DNA from: Iodobacter arcticus
GTDB lineage: Bacteria; Pseudomonadota; Gammaproteobacteria; Burkholderiales; Chitinibacteraceae
Assembly (NCBI RefSeq): GCF_042664895.1
Contig: NZ_JBHTBQ010000047.1
Coordinates: forward strand, 1 to 64,000
Reading direction: 5' to 3'
Length of the DNA stretch: 64,000 nucleotides
Shown: positions 1 through 7,990 of the stretch, piece after piece
Numbering within the stretch: position 1 is the stretch's first letter
How the letters are laid out: each line of letters starts with the position of its first letter
Translations under genes and position numbers: made by a program
Notes under the pieces: generated by a model
The model's input: only the letters and a program-made list of their open reading frames with translations
Database searches by the model: none
Told to the model about the DNA's origin: nothing

Positions 1-418
1 GTTTTGATTTATGCGCCCTTATTCCCCGCATGCTGCATGCCTTACTCATTGCTAAGCCTTGCCCGCGAGGGCGATTAACTGAGTAAGAGACATAATCAGG
101 ATTTTTTATGAGAGCCAGATTGTCTATTTTTCTTAACTTGTAACTAATCATTTATCGGCTGGTTTAAGTGGCTTTAATCCGTAAAAAAAGTAGTTTTACT
201 ACTTAATTGAGCCGCTTATAATTGGGTATGCCTTATATAATCAATAACATAGTAGTTATTTCAGGATTTAATATGCGGCACTCTGAGAGAATAATGCCAT
301 TGTGTGCTTTATTCATTTAACCCTTGCAGAGGGATAAATGAATGTTTAGCAGCTAACTATTGGCCTGATTATGCCGTTGCTCAATCTCATTATAAATATC
401 GTAGGGCAGATGAAATCT
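1..418. other. Non-coding repeat-rich stretch
   Basis: I see no convincing gene here. The stretch is AT-rich and holds two copies of a motif that recurs elsewhere in the window (core GAGCAAGNGGCATAATCAGG): a diverged direct copy at about 79-100 and an inverted copy at 364-384. Further copies are at 1794-1815 and 54879-54900. No ribosome-binding site followed by an open frame of useful length was found. Confidence 0.6.
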
Positions 419-596
419 AATCCTATCAACTTAAGGTGAATTCGTAGCCTGGGTTAGCATTCTGCGTGTGAGGTTTACTAAGCTCAGATGTATCGCCTAA
501 CCCAACATTCTTTTACGCCAAGATGTTGGGTTACGCGGTTTGGTCCGCCTAAAATCGGCGAACAAACCCGCTAACCCAACCTTGTATCTTGTTCCC

Positions 597-619
597 TGTG
601 GTGGTTAGCTACTACCACA
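597..619 (+). ncRNA. Stem-loop in possible bridge-RNA region upstream of the IS110 transposase
   Basis: A near-perfect palindrome starts with TGTGGTGG and ends with CTACCACA, about 170 bases upstream of the transposase start. IS110-group elements are known to transcribe a structured guide (bridge) RNA from the non-coding end next to the recombinase gene. The position fits, but I could not fold the RNA or match its loops to a target and donor, so this is inference. Confidence 0.25.
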
Positions 620-789
620 CGAGGCGAAGTGAGTTTGAGCCCAACCTTAAGGCATTGACCTTCTTCTGTAGATCAAACCCTTCACCTCCCTTCTTTCGCC
701 AAATCAGACACTGGACGGTAGCCAAGGGCTTTGACCCTGTATGCACAAGGCAAGTGGGCGAATTAGGCTTTTTTACAGGAAGAATTCTC

Positions 790-1546
790 ATGTTTTATCT
801 CGGTATTGATGTTGCTAAAGCCAAACTCGATTGTTACTTACTGACCCAACTTGACCCCCTCAAAGGCAAAGCTAAAGTCGTTGCCAATACAGCCAAAGGT
901 CTCGCCGATTTGCTGGCTTGGCTGACTAAAAATCACATCCCTCCCGAGCAGTTGCACGTCACGATGGAAGCCACTGGCGTGTATCACGAATTGGCCGCCA
1001 CACTGCTGCATGATGCTGGCGTGTGTGTCTCGATTGCCAATCCCGCACAGGTAAAACATTTTGGCCAAGGCCTCGCTGTTCGCACCAAAACCGATGGCAT
1101 TGATAGCCAAGTGCTGGCACGTTACTGCGCCATGATTAAACCTGCCGCGTGGCTGCCACCGCCGCCTGAAGCTCGCATTCTGAAAGGGCTTCTGGCTCGG
1201 CGCGAAGCGATTCTGCAAGATTTGCTGCGCGAACAAAATCGCCAGGAAAAAGCACAATCTACTGTTACGCCAGAGCTGATTCATCAATCAATTACCGACA
1301 GCCTTGCCTTTCTAAACACTCAACTCAAAAAACTGCAAAGACAAATCGACGATCATATCGGCCGCCATCCGGGACTAAAAAACGACCTGAATTTACTGCA
1401 AACCATTCCCGCAATCGGCCCACAAAGTGGCACGCAATTATTGGCAGTGATGCATACGCATCAGTTCAGTACGGCCGAACAATTATCGGCGTATTTGGGC
1501 TTAGTGCCAGTAGAGCGGCAATCGGGTTCGTCATTACTCGGGCGTG
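790..1546 (+). CDS. IS110-family transposase, 3' part lost in assembly gap
   Basis: This encodes the recombinase of an IS110-type insertion sequence, which cuts and joins DNA with a RuvC-like DEDD domain plus a C-terminal serine-containing Tnp_20 domain. The ATG at 790 is chosen because the protein then begins FYLGIDVAKAKLD, the typical DEDD start with its first catalytic Asp; upstream codons give no family sequence. About 252 residues are readable, including ATGVYHE and a C-terminal start around PAIGPQSG and YLGLVPVERQSGSS. The family is usually 310-340 residues, so roughly 60-90 residues are hidden. The 50 bases after the gap do not continue the protein, so the real gap is probably longer than 100 bases. 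Whether the gene is intact cannot be told. Confidence 0.85.
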
Positions 1547-1646
1547 NNNNNNNNNNNNNNNNNNNNNNNNNNNNNNNNNNNNNNNNNNNNNNNNNNNNNN
1601 NNNNNNNNNNNNNNNNNNNNNNNNNNNNNNNNNNNNNNNNNNNNNN
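1547..1646. other. Assembly gap (100 N)
   Basis: Exactly 100 undetermined bases interrupt the transposase. A round number of N is the usual placeholder for a gap of unknown length, typically left where a multi-copy insertion sequence could not be assembled. Confidence 0.95.
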
Positions 1647-1721
1647 GGGAGCACCACTCTGGTGGGTTTCGCTTAAGTTGATAGGGTTGAGGTGAGGCCC
1701 GTGTATTTATTCAGTATTGCT

Positions 1722-1742
1722 CGCGGGTTTCACCCGCCCTAC
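1722..1742. repeat. REP-like half site, family A
   Basis: This is the right arm (CGCGGGTTTCACCCGCCCTAC) of the commonest dispersed repeat in the window, whose left arm reads GTAGGGCGGGTGAAACCCGC. The left arm here is eroded. It lies between the IS remnant and the antiporter gene, and a family D motif (1794-1815) follows directly, the same order as at 54803-54900. Confidence 0.7.
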
Positions 1743-1847
1743 AAATTCAACCACCAAGCCTGGCGCTCAAGCAATCCATCTACACAGGGTTCATTGAGCA
1801 AGAGGCATAGTCAGGAATATTTTTGTGCCCGTCTTGCATGTAAATAT

Positions 1848-3161
1848 TTAAAGGCTCATCACTGCTACCCAGCCAAAAGCGAGTACCGGCAAATTAAAGT
1901 GCAAGAAAGTCGGTACAACCGTGTCCCACATATGATCATGCTGGCCGTCGATATTTAAACCCGCCGTTGGCCCCAGAGTGGAATCCGCAGCAGGAGAACC
2001 CGCATCTCCTAAGGCCCCAGCCGTACCAATCAGGCAGACAATGGCTTCTGGGCTAAGCCCAAGCTGGATGGAGAGCGGCACATAAATGGTGGCAAGAATA
2101 GGCACGGTAGAGAAAGAAGAACCAATACCCAGCGTGACGACCAAGCCCACCAGCAGCATTAAGAACACCGCCAGTGGCTTGTTGCCGCCGATATATTGCA
2201 TGGAGTGCTCAACCAGACTGGAGACATCGCCGGTGGCTTTGAGCACTTCGGCAAAGCCGGAGGCGGCAATCATAATTAGGCCAATCCCCGCCATCATTTT
2301 CATGCCCTCAGCAAACACACCATCGGCTTTATTGAGTGGCACGGCACCCCCCAAAACGCAAATCACAAAACCAGCCAACGCACCAAACAGCATGGAATCG
2401 GCATAAAGCTGGGTGATAAACGTGCCCACCATCGCAAGGCCAGCCACACAAAGGCTGCGGCGGCTGTATTGAATGTCTTCGCGCTCGACGGCGGCAATGG
2501 CATCAATATGGTATTGGCGGGGTTTGTGGTAGCTGATAAATACGGCAATCAGTAAGCCTGTCACCATCCCCAGTGCGGGCAGCGCCATCGCGCGCATCAC
2601 ATCCACATGGCTGGCATCTAAGCCCGATTTTGCAATACTGCCGAGCAAAATCTGCTGTAGGAAAATTTCACCAAAGCCCACAGGGAAAACCATATAGGGC
2701 GTTACCAGACCAAAAGTCAGAATACAAGCTAATAAACGGCGGTCTACTTTCAGCTTGGCTAAGGTGTAGAGCAGCGGTGGCACTACTAGCGGGATAAAGG
2801 CAATATGAATGGGCAGAATATTTTGCGAGGCAATGGCAAGGCCGAGCAGCGCCAGAATAATTCCCCATTTTACTTTTGTACCGGTGCTGCTTTGCCGCGC
2901 CAGCTTGGCAAGGCCATCGGCCATGGCGTGCGGCAGGCCTGATTCGGCCAGCGCCAGTGCAAAGGCACCCAAAAGTGCGTAAGACAGCGCAATGCCTGCG
3001 CCACCACCGAGGCCAGAATTAAAGGCGGCAAGCGTTGCTGCAATATTCAGCCCGCCAAACAGGCCACCTGCCATTGCGCTCACTAGGATGCTGATCACCA
3101 CATTAACGCGGCTAAGAGAGAGGGCCAGCATCAGGGTGACGGCAATTAAGACGGCATTCAT
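1848..3161 (-). CDS. NhaC-type Na+/H+ antiporter family protein
   Basis: A polytopic inner-membrane transporter, predicted to exchange Na+ for H+, or possibly an organic solute, across the cytoplasmic membrane. The 437-residue protein has about 11-12 hydrophobic segments. The N-terminal block (LSLSRVNVVISILVSAMAGG, then AAFNSGLGGGAGIALSYALL) is typical of the Na_H_antiport_2 domain, followed by an Na_H_antiporter core with ASQNILPIHIAFIPLVVPPL. The C-terminal part holds GIGSSFSTVPILATIYVPL and GALGDAGSPAADSTLGPT. I start at the ATG at 3161 because the 27 residues upstream are polar and unlike the family. It is divergent from lysP, and the 226 bases between them must carry both promoters. The substrate is not shown by the sequence. 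Confidence 0.85.
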   Translation of the reverse strand: MNAVLIAVTLMLALSLSRVNVVISILVSAMAGGLFGGLNIAATLAAFNSGLGGGAGIALSYALLGAFALALAESGLPHAMADGLAKLARQSSTGTKVKWGIILALLGLAIASQNILPIHIAFIPLVVPPLLYTLAKLKVDRRLLACILTFGLVTPYMVFPVGFGEIFLQQILLGSIAKSGLDASHVDVMRAMALPALGMVTGLLIAVFISYHKPRQYHIDAIAAVEREDIQYSRRSLCVAGLAMVGTFITQLYADSMLFGALAGFVICVLGGAVPLNKADGVFAEGMKMMAGIGLIMIAASGFAEVLKATGDVSSLVEHSMQYIGGNKPLAVFLMLLVGLVVTLGIGSSFSTVPILATIYVPLSIQLGLSPEAIVCLIGTAGALGDAGSPAADSTLGPTAGLNIDGQHDHMWDTVVPTFLHFNLPVLAFGWVAVMSL

Positions 3162-3387
3162 AAGTGGATTCGGTGGGGAAAAAAACCGGACTTTAACCCG
3201 CGATGGGAATTTTTGCTGCAAGAAATGGTGAACTTTCCGCAAAACGGTGTTATTCCCGATCAGCTATTTATCTGTGTAAGAAATGCTTTTCTGGTGCTAG
3301 TATCACGCGCCGCTGCCTATTGGGTGGTATTTTCTGTTGTATTTTGCAATGTTTTAAAGTGCTTTAATGCTAGAAAAGGAAGAAGTA

Positions 3388-4851
3388 ATGATTGGAGAAG
3401 ATACAGGTCAGGCCCATGGGCTAAAGCGTAATTTACGCGCCCGCCATCTCAGCATGATCGCCATTGGCGGATCGATTGGTACGGGGCTATTTGTGGCTTC
3501 TGGTGCAACGGTTGCGCAAGCTGGTCCTGGTGGTGCTTTGCTTGCCTACGCTGTGATCGGGCTGATGGTCTACTTTTTAATGACCAGTCTTGCCGAAATG
3601 GCCGCCTATATGCCGGTCTCTGGTTCTTTTTCTACTTATGGTGCTAAATTTGTTGAGCCGGGCTTTGGCTTCGCTTTGGGTTGGAACTACTGGTACAACT
3701 GGGCGGTAACCATTGCGGTTGAGCTGGCTGCGGCCAGTATGGTGATGAAATTTTGGTTTCCCGATAGCTCCGGCATGATGTGGAGCGCCTTATTTTTAGG
3801 AATTATGTTTGCGCTGAACTTTATTTCGGTCAAAGGCTTTGGCGAGGCGGAATACTGGTTTTCTCTTATTAAAGTAGTGACGGTGATTGTCTTTATCGGC
3901 ACCGGCCTCTTGATGGTATTTGGCATTATGAAAGGTACCCACGCGGTGGGGCTGGAAAACTTCACCATGGGCGACGGGCCTTTTGTAGGGGGATTCCCCG
4001 CCATGCTTGGGGTGGCGATGATTGCCGGATTCTCTTTTCAGGGCACCGAGTTAATTGGTATTGCCGCTGGCGAATCGGCCAATCCAAAAAAAGATATTCC
4101 CCTTGCTATTAAACAAGTGTTCTGGCGAATCTTATTGTTTTATGTATTTGCCATTTTGATTATTGGTCTGTTGATTCCCTACACCGATCCTAATCTATTA
4201 AAGGGCGATGTCTCTGATATTGGCGTAAGCCCATTTACCTTGGTATTTAAAAACGCCGGTATTGCCTTTGCCGCCAGCTTAATGAATACCGTGATTTTAA
4301 CCGCCATTTTATCAGCAGGTAATTCAGGCATGTATGCCTCCACGCGCATGCTGTATTCCTTAGCCACCGAAGGCAAAGCGCCTAAGATATTTGCCAGATT
4401 ATCTAATAATGGCGTGCCAAGAAACGCGCTTTACGCTACTACGGTAGTGGGTATGCTGTGCTTCTTTGCCTCTATTTTTGGCGATAAAACAGTCTATCTA
4501 TGGTTATTGAATACCTCAGGTATGACTGGCTTTATTGCTTGGCTAGGCATTGCCATTTGCCATTATCGCTTTCGCAAAGGCTATATCGCCCAAGGCCGTG
4601 ATTTAAAAGCGCTACCTTATCGCTCCCGCTTTTATCCGATTGGGCCGCTGTTTGCTTTTGCGCTTTGTATGGTGATTATGCTGGGCCAAAATTATCAAGC
4701 CTTTATGGCAGGTAACATCGATTGGGCTAGTGTTACCGCTACCTATATCGGCATTCCTTTATTCTTCGCAATCTGGTTTGCTTATCGCTATAAGAATAAA
4801 AGCAAATTTGTAACCCTAGCGGCAATGGATTTAGATAGCCAGCGGGATTAA
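3388..4851 (+). CDS. lysP: Lysine-specific permease (APC superfamily)
   Basis: A 12-TM amino-acid:H+ symporter that imports L-lysine across the inner membrane. The 487-residue product follows E. coli LysP closely over its whole length: LRARHLSMIAIGGSIGTGLF near the start, then YMPVSGSFSTYG, FALGWNYWYNWAVTIAVEL, GFSFQGTELIGIAAGES and SAGNSGMYASTRMLY. The start is the ATG at 3388, preceded by an AAGGAAGA ribosome-binding site; an ATG 21 bases upstream lacks one. A strong terminator follows at 4873. The leader is too short for a lysine riboswitch and I see none. The gene stands alone, divergent from the antiporter. Confidence 0.93.
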   Translation: MIGEDTGQAHGLKRNLRARHLSMIAIGGSIGTGLFVASGATVAQAGPGGALLAYAVIGLMVYFLMTSLAEMAAYMPVSGSFSTYGAKFVEPGFGFALGWNYWYNWAVTIAVELAAASMVMKFWFPDSSGMMWSALFLGIMFALNFISVKGFGEAEYWFSLIKVVTVIVFIGTGLLMVFGIMKGTHAVGLENFTMGDGPFVGGFPAMLGVAMIAGFSFQGTELIGIAAGESANPKKDIPLAIKQVFWRILLFYVFAILIIGLLIPYTDPNLLKGDVSDIGVSPFTLVFKNAGIAFAASLMNTVILTAILSAGNSGMYASTRMLYSLATEGKAPKIFARLSNNGVPRNALYATTVVGMLCFFASIFGDKTVYLWLLNTSGMTGFIAWLGIAICHYRFRKGYIAQGRDLKALPYRSRFYPIGPLFAFALCMVIMLGQNYQAFMAGNIDWASVTATYIGIPLFFAIWFAYRYKNKSKFVTLAAMDLDSQRD

Positions 4852-4872
4852 GCGCTAAAAATAGCTCCAAAA

Positions 4873-4903
4873 GTGCCCCGATCTTTGATTGGGGCGTTTT
4901 TTT
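4873..4903 (+). terminator. Rho-independent terminator of lysP
   Basis: A 9-bp stem (GCCCCGATC with GATTGGGGC, one G-U pair) with a 3-base loop is followed by a run of seven T, 24 bases after the lysP stop codon. Confidence 0.9.
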
Positions 4904-5086
4904 AGTATCTTATTAAATAATTCTCTCAGAGCTACCTATCCTATTCTTAAATAAGGTGGATAAATATTTTAAGAAAAGGCCCGCACCGCAGCACACACTG
5001 TGCAATTAAATATCTTGCAGGGAAAGTCTAAAAAGCTAAGATTAGATTGTGAGCTGTTTTTTAATCATTTACTTTTGGAAAGAACC

Positions 5087-6700
5087 TTGAAAATTACTCA
5101 CCGGCTCACTTTATTAGTGGCAACTACAGCAATATCCATCTTGCTGCTCATTACGGTCAGCTTTTTAAAGCTGAATACAATTAATGTGCGGGTTGACGAG
5201 GTGGTGGCAAATGTCATCCCCTCTTTAGAGACACTTAATGATGCCGAGCTTGCCTTTATGGGCGCACGCCGCTTGGAATTAAGCCACATTATTGAAGCCG
5301 ATCCCCAGCAAAAGCAGATACACATCAATAAAATGCAAAGCTTATTGGCAGACGTTGATCGCCTTTTACAAAGCTATGAAAAATTTGTTGATGATGATAT
5401 TGATCGTAAAAATCTAGCCAGCGCTGTGGCAGAGTTTGCCATTTTAAAACCACTGGTTGCAGAAGGCGCACGCTTTTCGCTGACCCTGCCCCCAGAGGAC
5501 GCGCGCAGTTATATTTCTAAAAGCGTTACCCCACAAGCTGAAAAGTTTTTTGCTGCCTTAGAGATTGCAAAAACACATAACCGTGATTATTCCAAAGAGG
5601 CCAGTAGTGATGTAAAAGCCCAGATATCCAATGCAATTACTTCATCATTAACTGTGGGTGGGGTCTTATTACTTTTGGCTTTTGTTTTGGGTGTTTGGAT
5701 TACCCAAGGCATTAAAAAACCGTTACAGGATTTACGTCAGTTTTTAGTTAATTTAGGGACAAATTACGATTTCACCCAGCGTATGAAAGTGATAGGAAAT
5801 GATGAAATTGCTGAATCGTTGAATGCTTTAAATGGCTTGCTCGATACACTGCAAGGCAGCTTGCAGCAGCTACATCGCATTGGCCGTGATGTAACAGGCA
5901 CGGCGAGTGAGCTGTCTTTAAGCAGCCAGGAATTATCTAGCGCATCGCAGCATGTGAGCGGGGCGGCATCGAGTATGGCTGCAGGGGTAGAGGAGGTGAC
6001 CGTTAGTATTGGCTTGGTTGCAGATCGGACTAATGAATGTGATCGCACAGCGCGTGAAGCAGGCAAGATGGCCGCAAGTGGTGGCGATGTGATTGAAAGC
6101 ACCATTCAGAGTATTCAACAAATCGCTGCGGATGTACGTGTTTCAGCAGAGCAAATTGAATCGCTGAAAGAGCGCACAGCTAGCATTAATAGCGTTGTGA
6201 ATGTGATTAAAGATATCGCCGATCAAACCAATTTATTAGCGCTTAATGCCGCGATTGAAGCGGCGAGAGCGGGAGAGCTAGGCCGCGGCTTTGCTGTGGT
6301 AGCCGATGAAGTCCGTAAGCTTGCCGAGCGAACAAGTCTTTCAACGCGAGAAATCATCTCTACGGTGAGTGCGATTCAAAGTGAAGCGAATGCGACAGTT
6401 TTGAGTATGCAACACGCGGTTAAACAAGTTGAACATGGTGTGCAATGCGCTCAAGCAGCGAGCACGGCGATTGCCAGTATTCGTCAGAATGCCGATCAGG
6501 TGGTGGAGCAGGTCAGTGAAATCAGCGACTCCATGCGTGAACAAAGTTCGGCTAGCCATATGATGGCGCAGCAGGTGGAACGAGTGGCGCAGATGTCGGA
6601 GGAAAGCAGCTCTGTTGCTCAAAATACCGCCAATGAAGGTGCGCGTTTGCGGCAGCTAAGCAGTGAGCTGGATGCGGCGATTGCTTATTATCGGGTGTAA
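5087..6700 (+). CDS. Methyl-accepting chemotaxis protein with helical periplasmic domain
   Basis: A chemoreceptor that passes ligand signals to CheA/CheW. I choose the TTG at 5087, because a GGAAAG site lies just upstream and the protein then opens with a few basic residues before TM1 (residues about 6-28, LTLLVATTAISILLLITVSF). A periplasmic region of about 155 mostly helical residues follows (4HB-like), then TM2 (VGGVLLLLAFVLGVWITQG), a HAMP linker, and a long coiled-coil signalling domain with the conserved tip IADQTNLLALNAAIEAARAG and FAVVADEVRKLAERT. It has no C-terminal CheR-docking pentapeptide. An in-frame ATG 87 bases upstream would add an unlikely polar leader. The ligand is unknown. 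Monocistronic, with a hairpin downstream. Confidence 0.9.
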   Translation: MKITHRLTLLVATTAISILLLITVSFLKLNTINVRVDEVVANVIPSLETLNDAELAFMGARRLELSHIIEADPQQKQIHINKMQSLLADVDRLLQSYEKFVDDDIDRKNLASAVAEFAILKPLVAEGARFSLTLPPEDARSYISKSVTPQAEKFFAALEIAKTHNRDYSKEASSDVKAQISNAITSSLTVGGVLLLLAFVLGVWITQGIKKPLQDLRQFLVNLGTNYDFTQRMKVIGNDEIAESLNALNGLLDTLQGSLQQLHRIGRDVTGTASELSLSSQELSSASQHVSGAASSMAAGVEEVTVSIGLVADRTNECDRTAREAGKMAASGGDVIESTIQSIQQIAADVRVSAEQIESLKERTASINSVVNVIKDIADQTNLLALNAAIEAARAGELGRGFAVVADEVRKLAERTSLSTREIISTVSAIQSEANATVLSMQHAVKQVEHGVQCAQAASTAIASIRQNADQVVEQVSEISDSMREQSSASHMMAQQVERVAQMSEESSSVAQNTANEGARLRQLSSELDAAIAYYRV

Positions 6701-6712
6701 AAGTCGATAGGG

Positions 6713-6749
6713 GCAGGCCTTGCATTTGATGTGAAATGCACGGCCTGTC
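6713..6749 (+). terminator. Hairpin after the chemoreceptor gene
   Basis: GCAGGCC and TGCATTT pair with AAATGCA and GGCCTGT around a short loop. A T-rich stretch (TTATTTTTATTT) follows a few bases later rather than at once, so termination is likely but not of the strongest type. Confidence 0.65.
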
Positions 6750-6840
6750 ATTACTTATTTTTATTTGGCCACGCTATTTAGCTAAAGCTATTTAGGCTAT
6801 TGCTACGCTGTTGAAGGGATAACGCTGAAGCTGAGCAGTT

Positions 6841-6966
6841 GTGTAGGCGGGTTAGCCACAGGCGTAACCCGCGATTCAGACAGGATTGTAAGCTGCGCGG
6901 TAAGCAGGTGGTTTGTGCTTGGCAATGTAGTTCAGCGCGGGTTGATAAACCTAACCCGCCCTACAG
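6841..6966. repeat. Diverged REP-like palindromes next to the integron relic
   Basis: Two palindromic blocks (GGCGGGTTAGCC...GTAACCCGC, and GCGGGTTGATAAACCTAACCCGC ending in CCCTACAG) resemble family A repeats but carry GTTAGCC or CTAACCC instead of the usual GTGAAACCC centre. They sit between the chemoreceptor and the outer attC-like site, so they may mark the old end of the cassette array. Confidence 0.5.
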
Positions 6967-6976
6967 GGCTGGAGAG

Positions 6977-7048
6977 ACCTAACGTTGGAGTTCTGCGAAC
7001 AGGAAAAAGAGCCGCTTTTTGATGGTCCGCTGGAACGACTTGTTATAC
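6977..7048 (-). other. attC recombination site of the GIY-YIG cassette (attC1)
   Basis: Read on the minus strand this 72-base site begins GTATAAC (outer core), continues with CAAGTCGTTCCAGCGGAC, has a central hairpin of AAAAAG and CTTTTT, then GTTCGCAGAACTCCAAC, and ends GTTAGGT, which fits the GTTRRRY core consensus. The inner arms GTTCCAGCGGAC and GTTCGCAGAAC are imperfect inverted repeats, as expected of attC. The stop codon of the upstream gene (TAA) lies inside the first core, which is characteristic of integron cassettes. The identification rests on architecture, not on a database match. Confidence 0.7.
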
Positions 7049-7885
7049 GGATTCGGTTTCCTTGAGCGATTTTCCTTGTGCGTTTTTCCATGCAGTAAGT
7101 CCATTGGTTGTTCCTCCGTGGATAACTACGGCCGCAGCGCTTGCGCTCGCGAATTCTGTATCTTTTGTGAAAAGCAATCGCTCGCCATCAGGAACGAGGG
7201 TGCCATCATCTTTTAGTTTTTGTCGTAGCGCCATAACCCAAGGATATTTGGGGGCCGAATCACGCTCTTGCAATACTGCATTGGAGCCAGAAACCACAAC
7301 AATTCCGTTTGAGGTTAAGTATCCGGATGCTTTCAGCCCTTTTAGCTCACAGAAAAACATTTCGTAAGAACTAGGCGGGAGTATTGCGGTAGTGGGAACT
7401 AGAGCCTCTACGCCGAGTGCTGGAAGAAGTTGCTGCATTTTCTCTAAGAACACCTCCATATCCTCTCTGTCGGACTCAGGGAGCTTCGCGCCACTAGATT
7501 GTGCATTCTTCAGAACGGCACGCCCAGATTGCTTTGCTTCGTCTATGAGGCGGCCTTCTAAAAATCGGATATGTGCTTTGGTCAGGTTCTCGTCTTTGCT
7601 TGTGAAGAAAACAACTTGATTCCAAAAGTCCTTTTCAAGGTGGCTTTTGAGGCGATTCTTAATTGACTCAGCCTCTCCAATATATAGAGCTTGCTTCCCC
7701 GTTTCGGTATCAATTCCCGTAAGAAAATACACACCTGCATTCGTTGCCTCTTCGCGAGCGAGAATGCTGTCGAATTCTGTGCGAGGGCCTGCAACCGCCT
7801 TGCCTGTCCAGTTTGACAGCTCTGCGGTTCGTAACCGCTTTGGGTCACCATGAGCAAGAAATATTTTAATTGTCGCGCTAGCCAT
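7043..7885 (-). CDS. Cassette-borne GIY-YIG nuclease-like protein with DUF4357 domain
   Basis: A 280-residue cytoplasmic protein of unknown role. Residues about 50-95 form a GIY-YIG-type fold, with GVYFLTG in place of GIY, ALYIGEAESIKNRLKSH for the YIG strand and the following Arg/His helix, and a later Glu (FLEGRLIDEA) where the metal-binding Glu is expected. Residues about 215-275 match DUF4357, ending in ASAAAVVIHGGTTNGLTAWK. This pair of domains is common in genes of defence islands and mobile elements, but no activity has been generalised to it. The start ATG at 7885 lies 11 bases after attC2 and the stop lies in attC1, so it is a complete cassette. No promoter of its own was recognised. 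Confidence 0.8.
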   Translation of the reverse strand: MASATIKIFLAHGDPKRLRTAELSNWTGKAVAGPRTEFDSILAREEATNAGVYFLTGIDTETGKQALYIGEAESIKNRLKSHLEKDFWNQVVFFTSKDENLTKAHIRFLEGRLIDEAKQSGRAVLKNAQSSGAKLPESDREDMEVFLEKMQQLLPALGVEALVPTTAILPPSSYEMFFCELKGLKASGYLTSNGIVVVSGSNAVLQERDSAPKYPWVMALRQKLKDDGTLVPDGERLLFTKDTEFASASAAAVVIHGGTTNGLTAWKNAQGKSLKETESV

Positions 7886-7896
7886 ATGATGAATCC

Positions 7897-7972
7897 GTAT
7901 AACGTAGAGGTCACTGGGCGCTACGAGGCTTTATCGTGCAGCGTCCAACGGCCGAAGGGAGCGAGGTTGTTC
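7897..7972 (-). other. attC-like site between the two cassettes (attC2)
   Basis: On the minus strand the site runs from GAACAAC (degenerate outer core) through CGGCCGTTGGACGC, a loop of about 20 bases, GCGCCCAGTGACC, to GTTATAC. The inner arms pair at about 9 of 13 positions. The end GTTATACGGATTC is the same sequence found, in the opposite orientation, at the gene-side edge of attC1, so the two sites share their recombination-core boundary. The R'' box departs from RYYYAAC, so confidence is lower than for attC1. Confidence 0.5.
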
Positions 7973-7990
7973 GCCATATTGCGAGTTCGT

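Larger units (their letters stand above)
419..1688 (+). mobile_element. IS110-family element region flanked by inverted 17-mers
   Basis: The transposase and its long non-coding left side lie between an inverted pair of 17-base sequences, AATCCTATCAACTTAAG at 419-435 and its mirror at 1672-1688 (one base differs). The same 17-mer, with small changes, recurs near 40533, 47765 and 47909 in places without an IS. It is therefore more likely the end of an older palindromic repeat into which the IS inserted than the true IS end. The exact ends of the IS cannot be set from this copy, because the right part is hidden by an assembly gap. The non-coding DNA at about 580-789 is the place where IS110-group elements encode their bridge RNA. 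Confidence 0.45.

Noticed and set aside
589..789. N-terminal extension of the transposase from 589
   Set aside because: The family start is at 790; the upstream sequence is non-coding IS end with a stem-loop.
3162..3387. Lysine riboswitch before lysP
   Set aside because: The leader is too short and lacks the lysine aptamer boxes.
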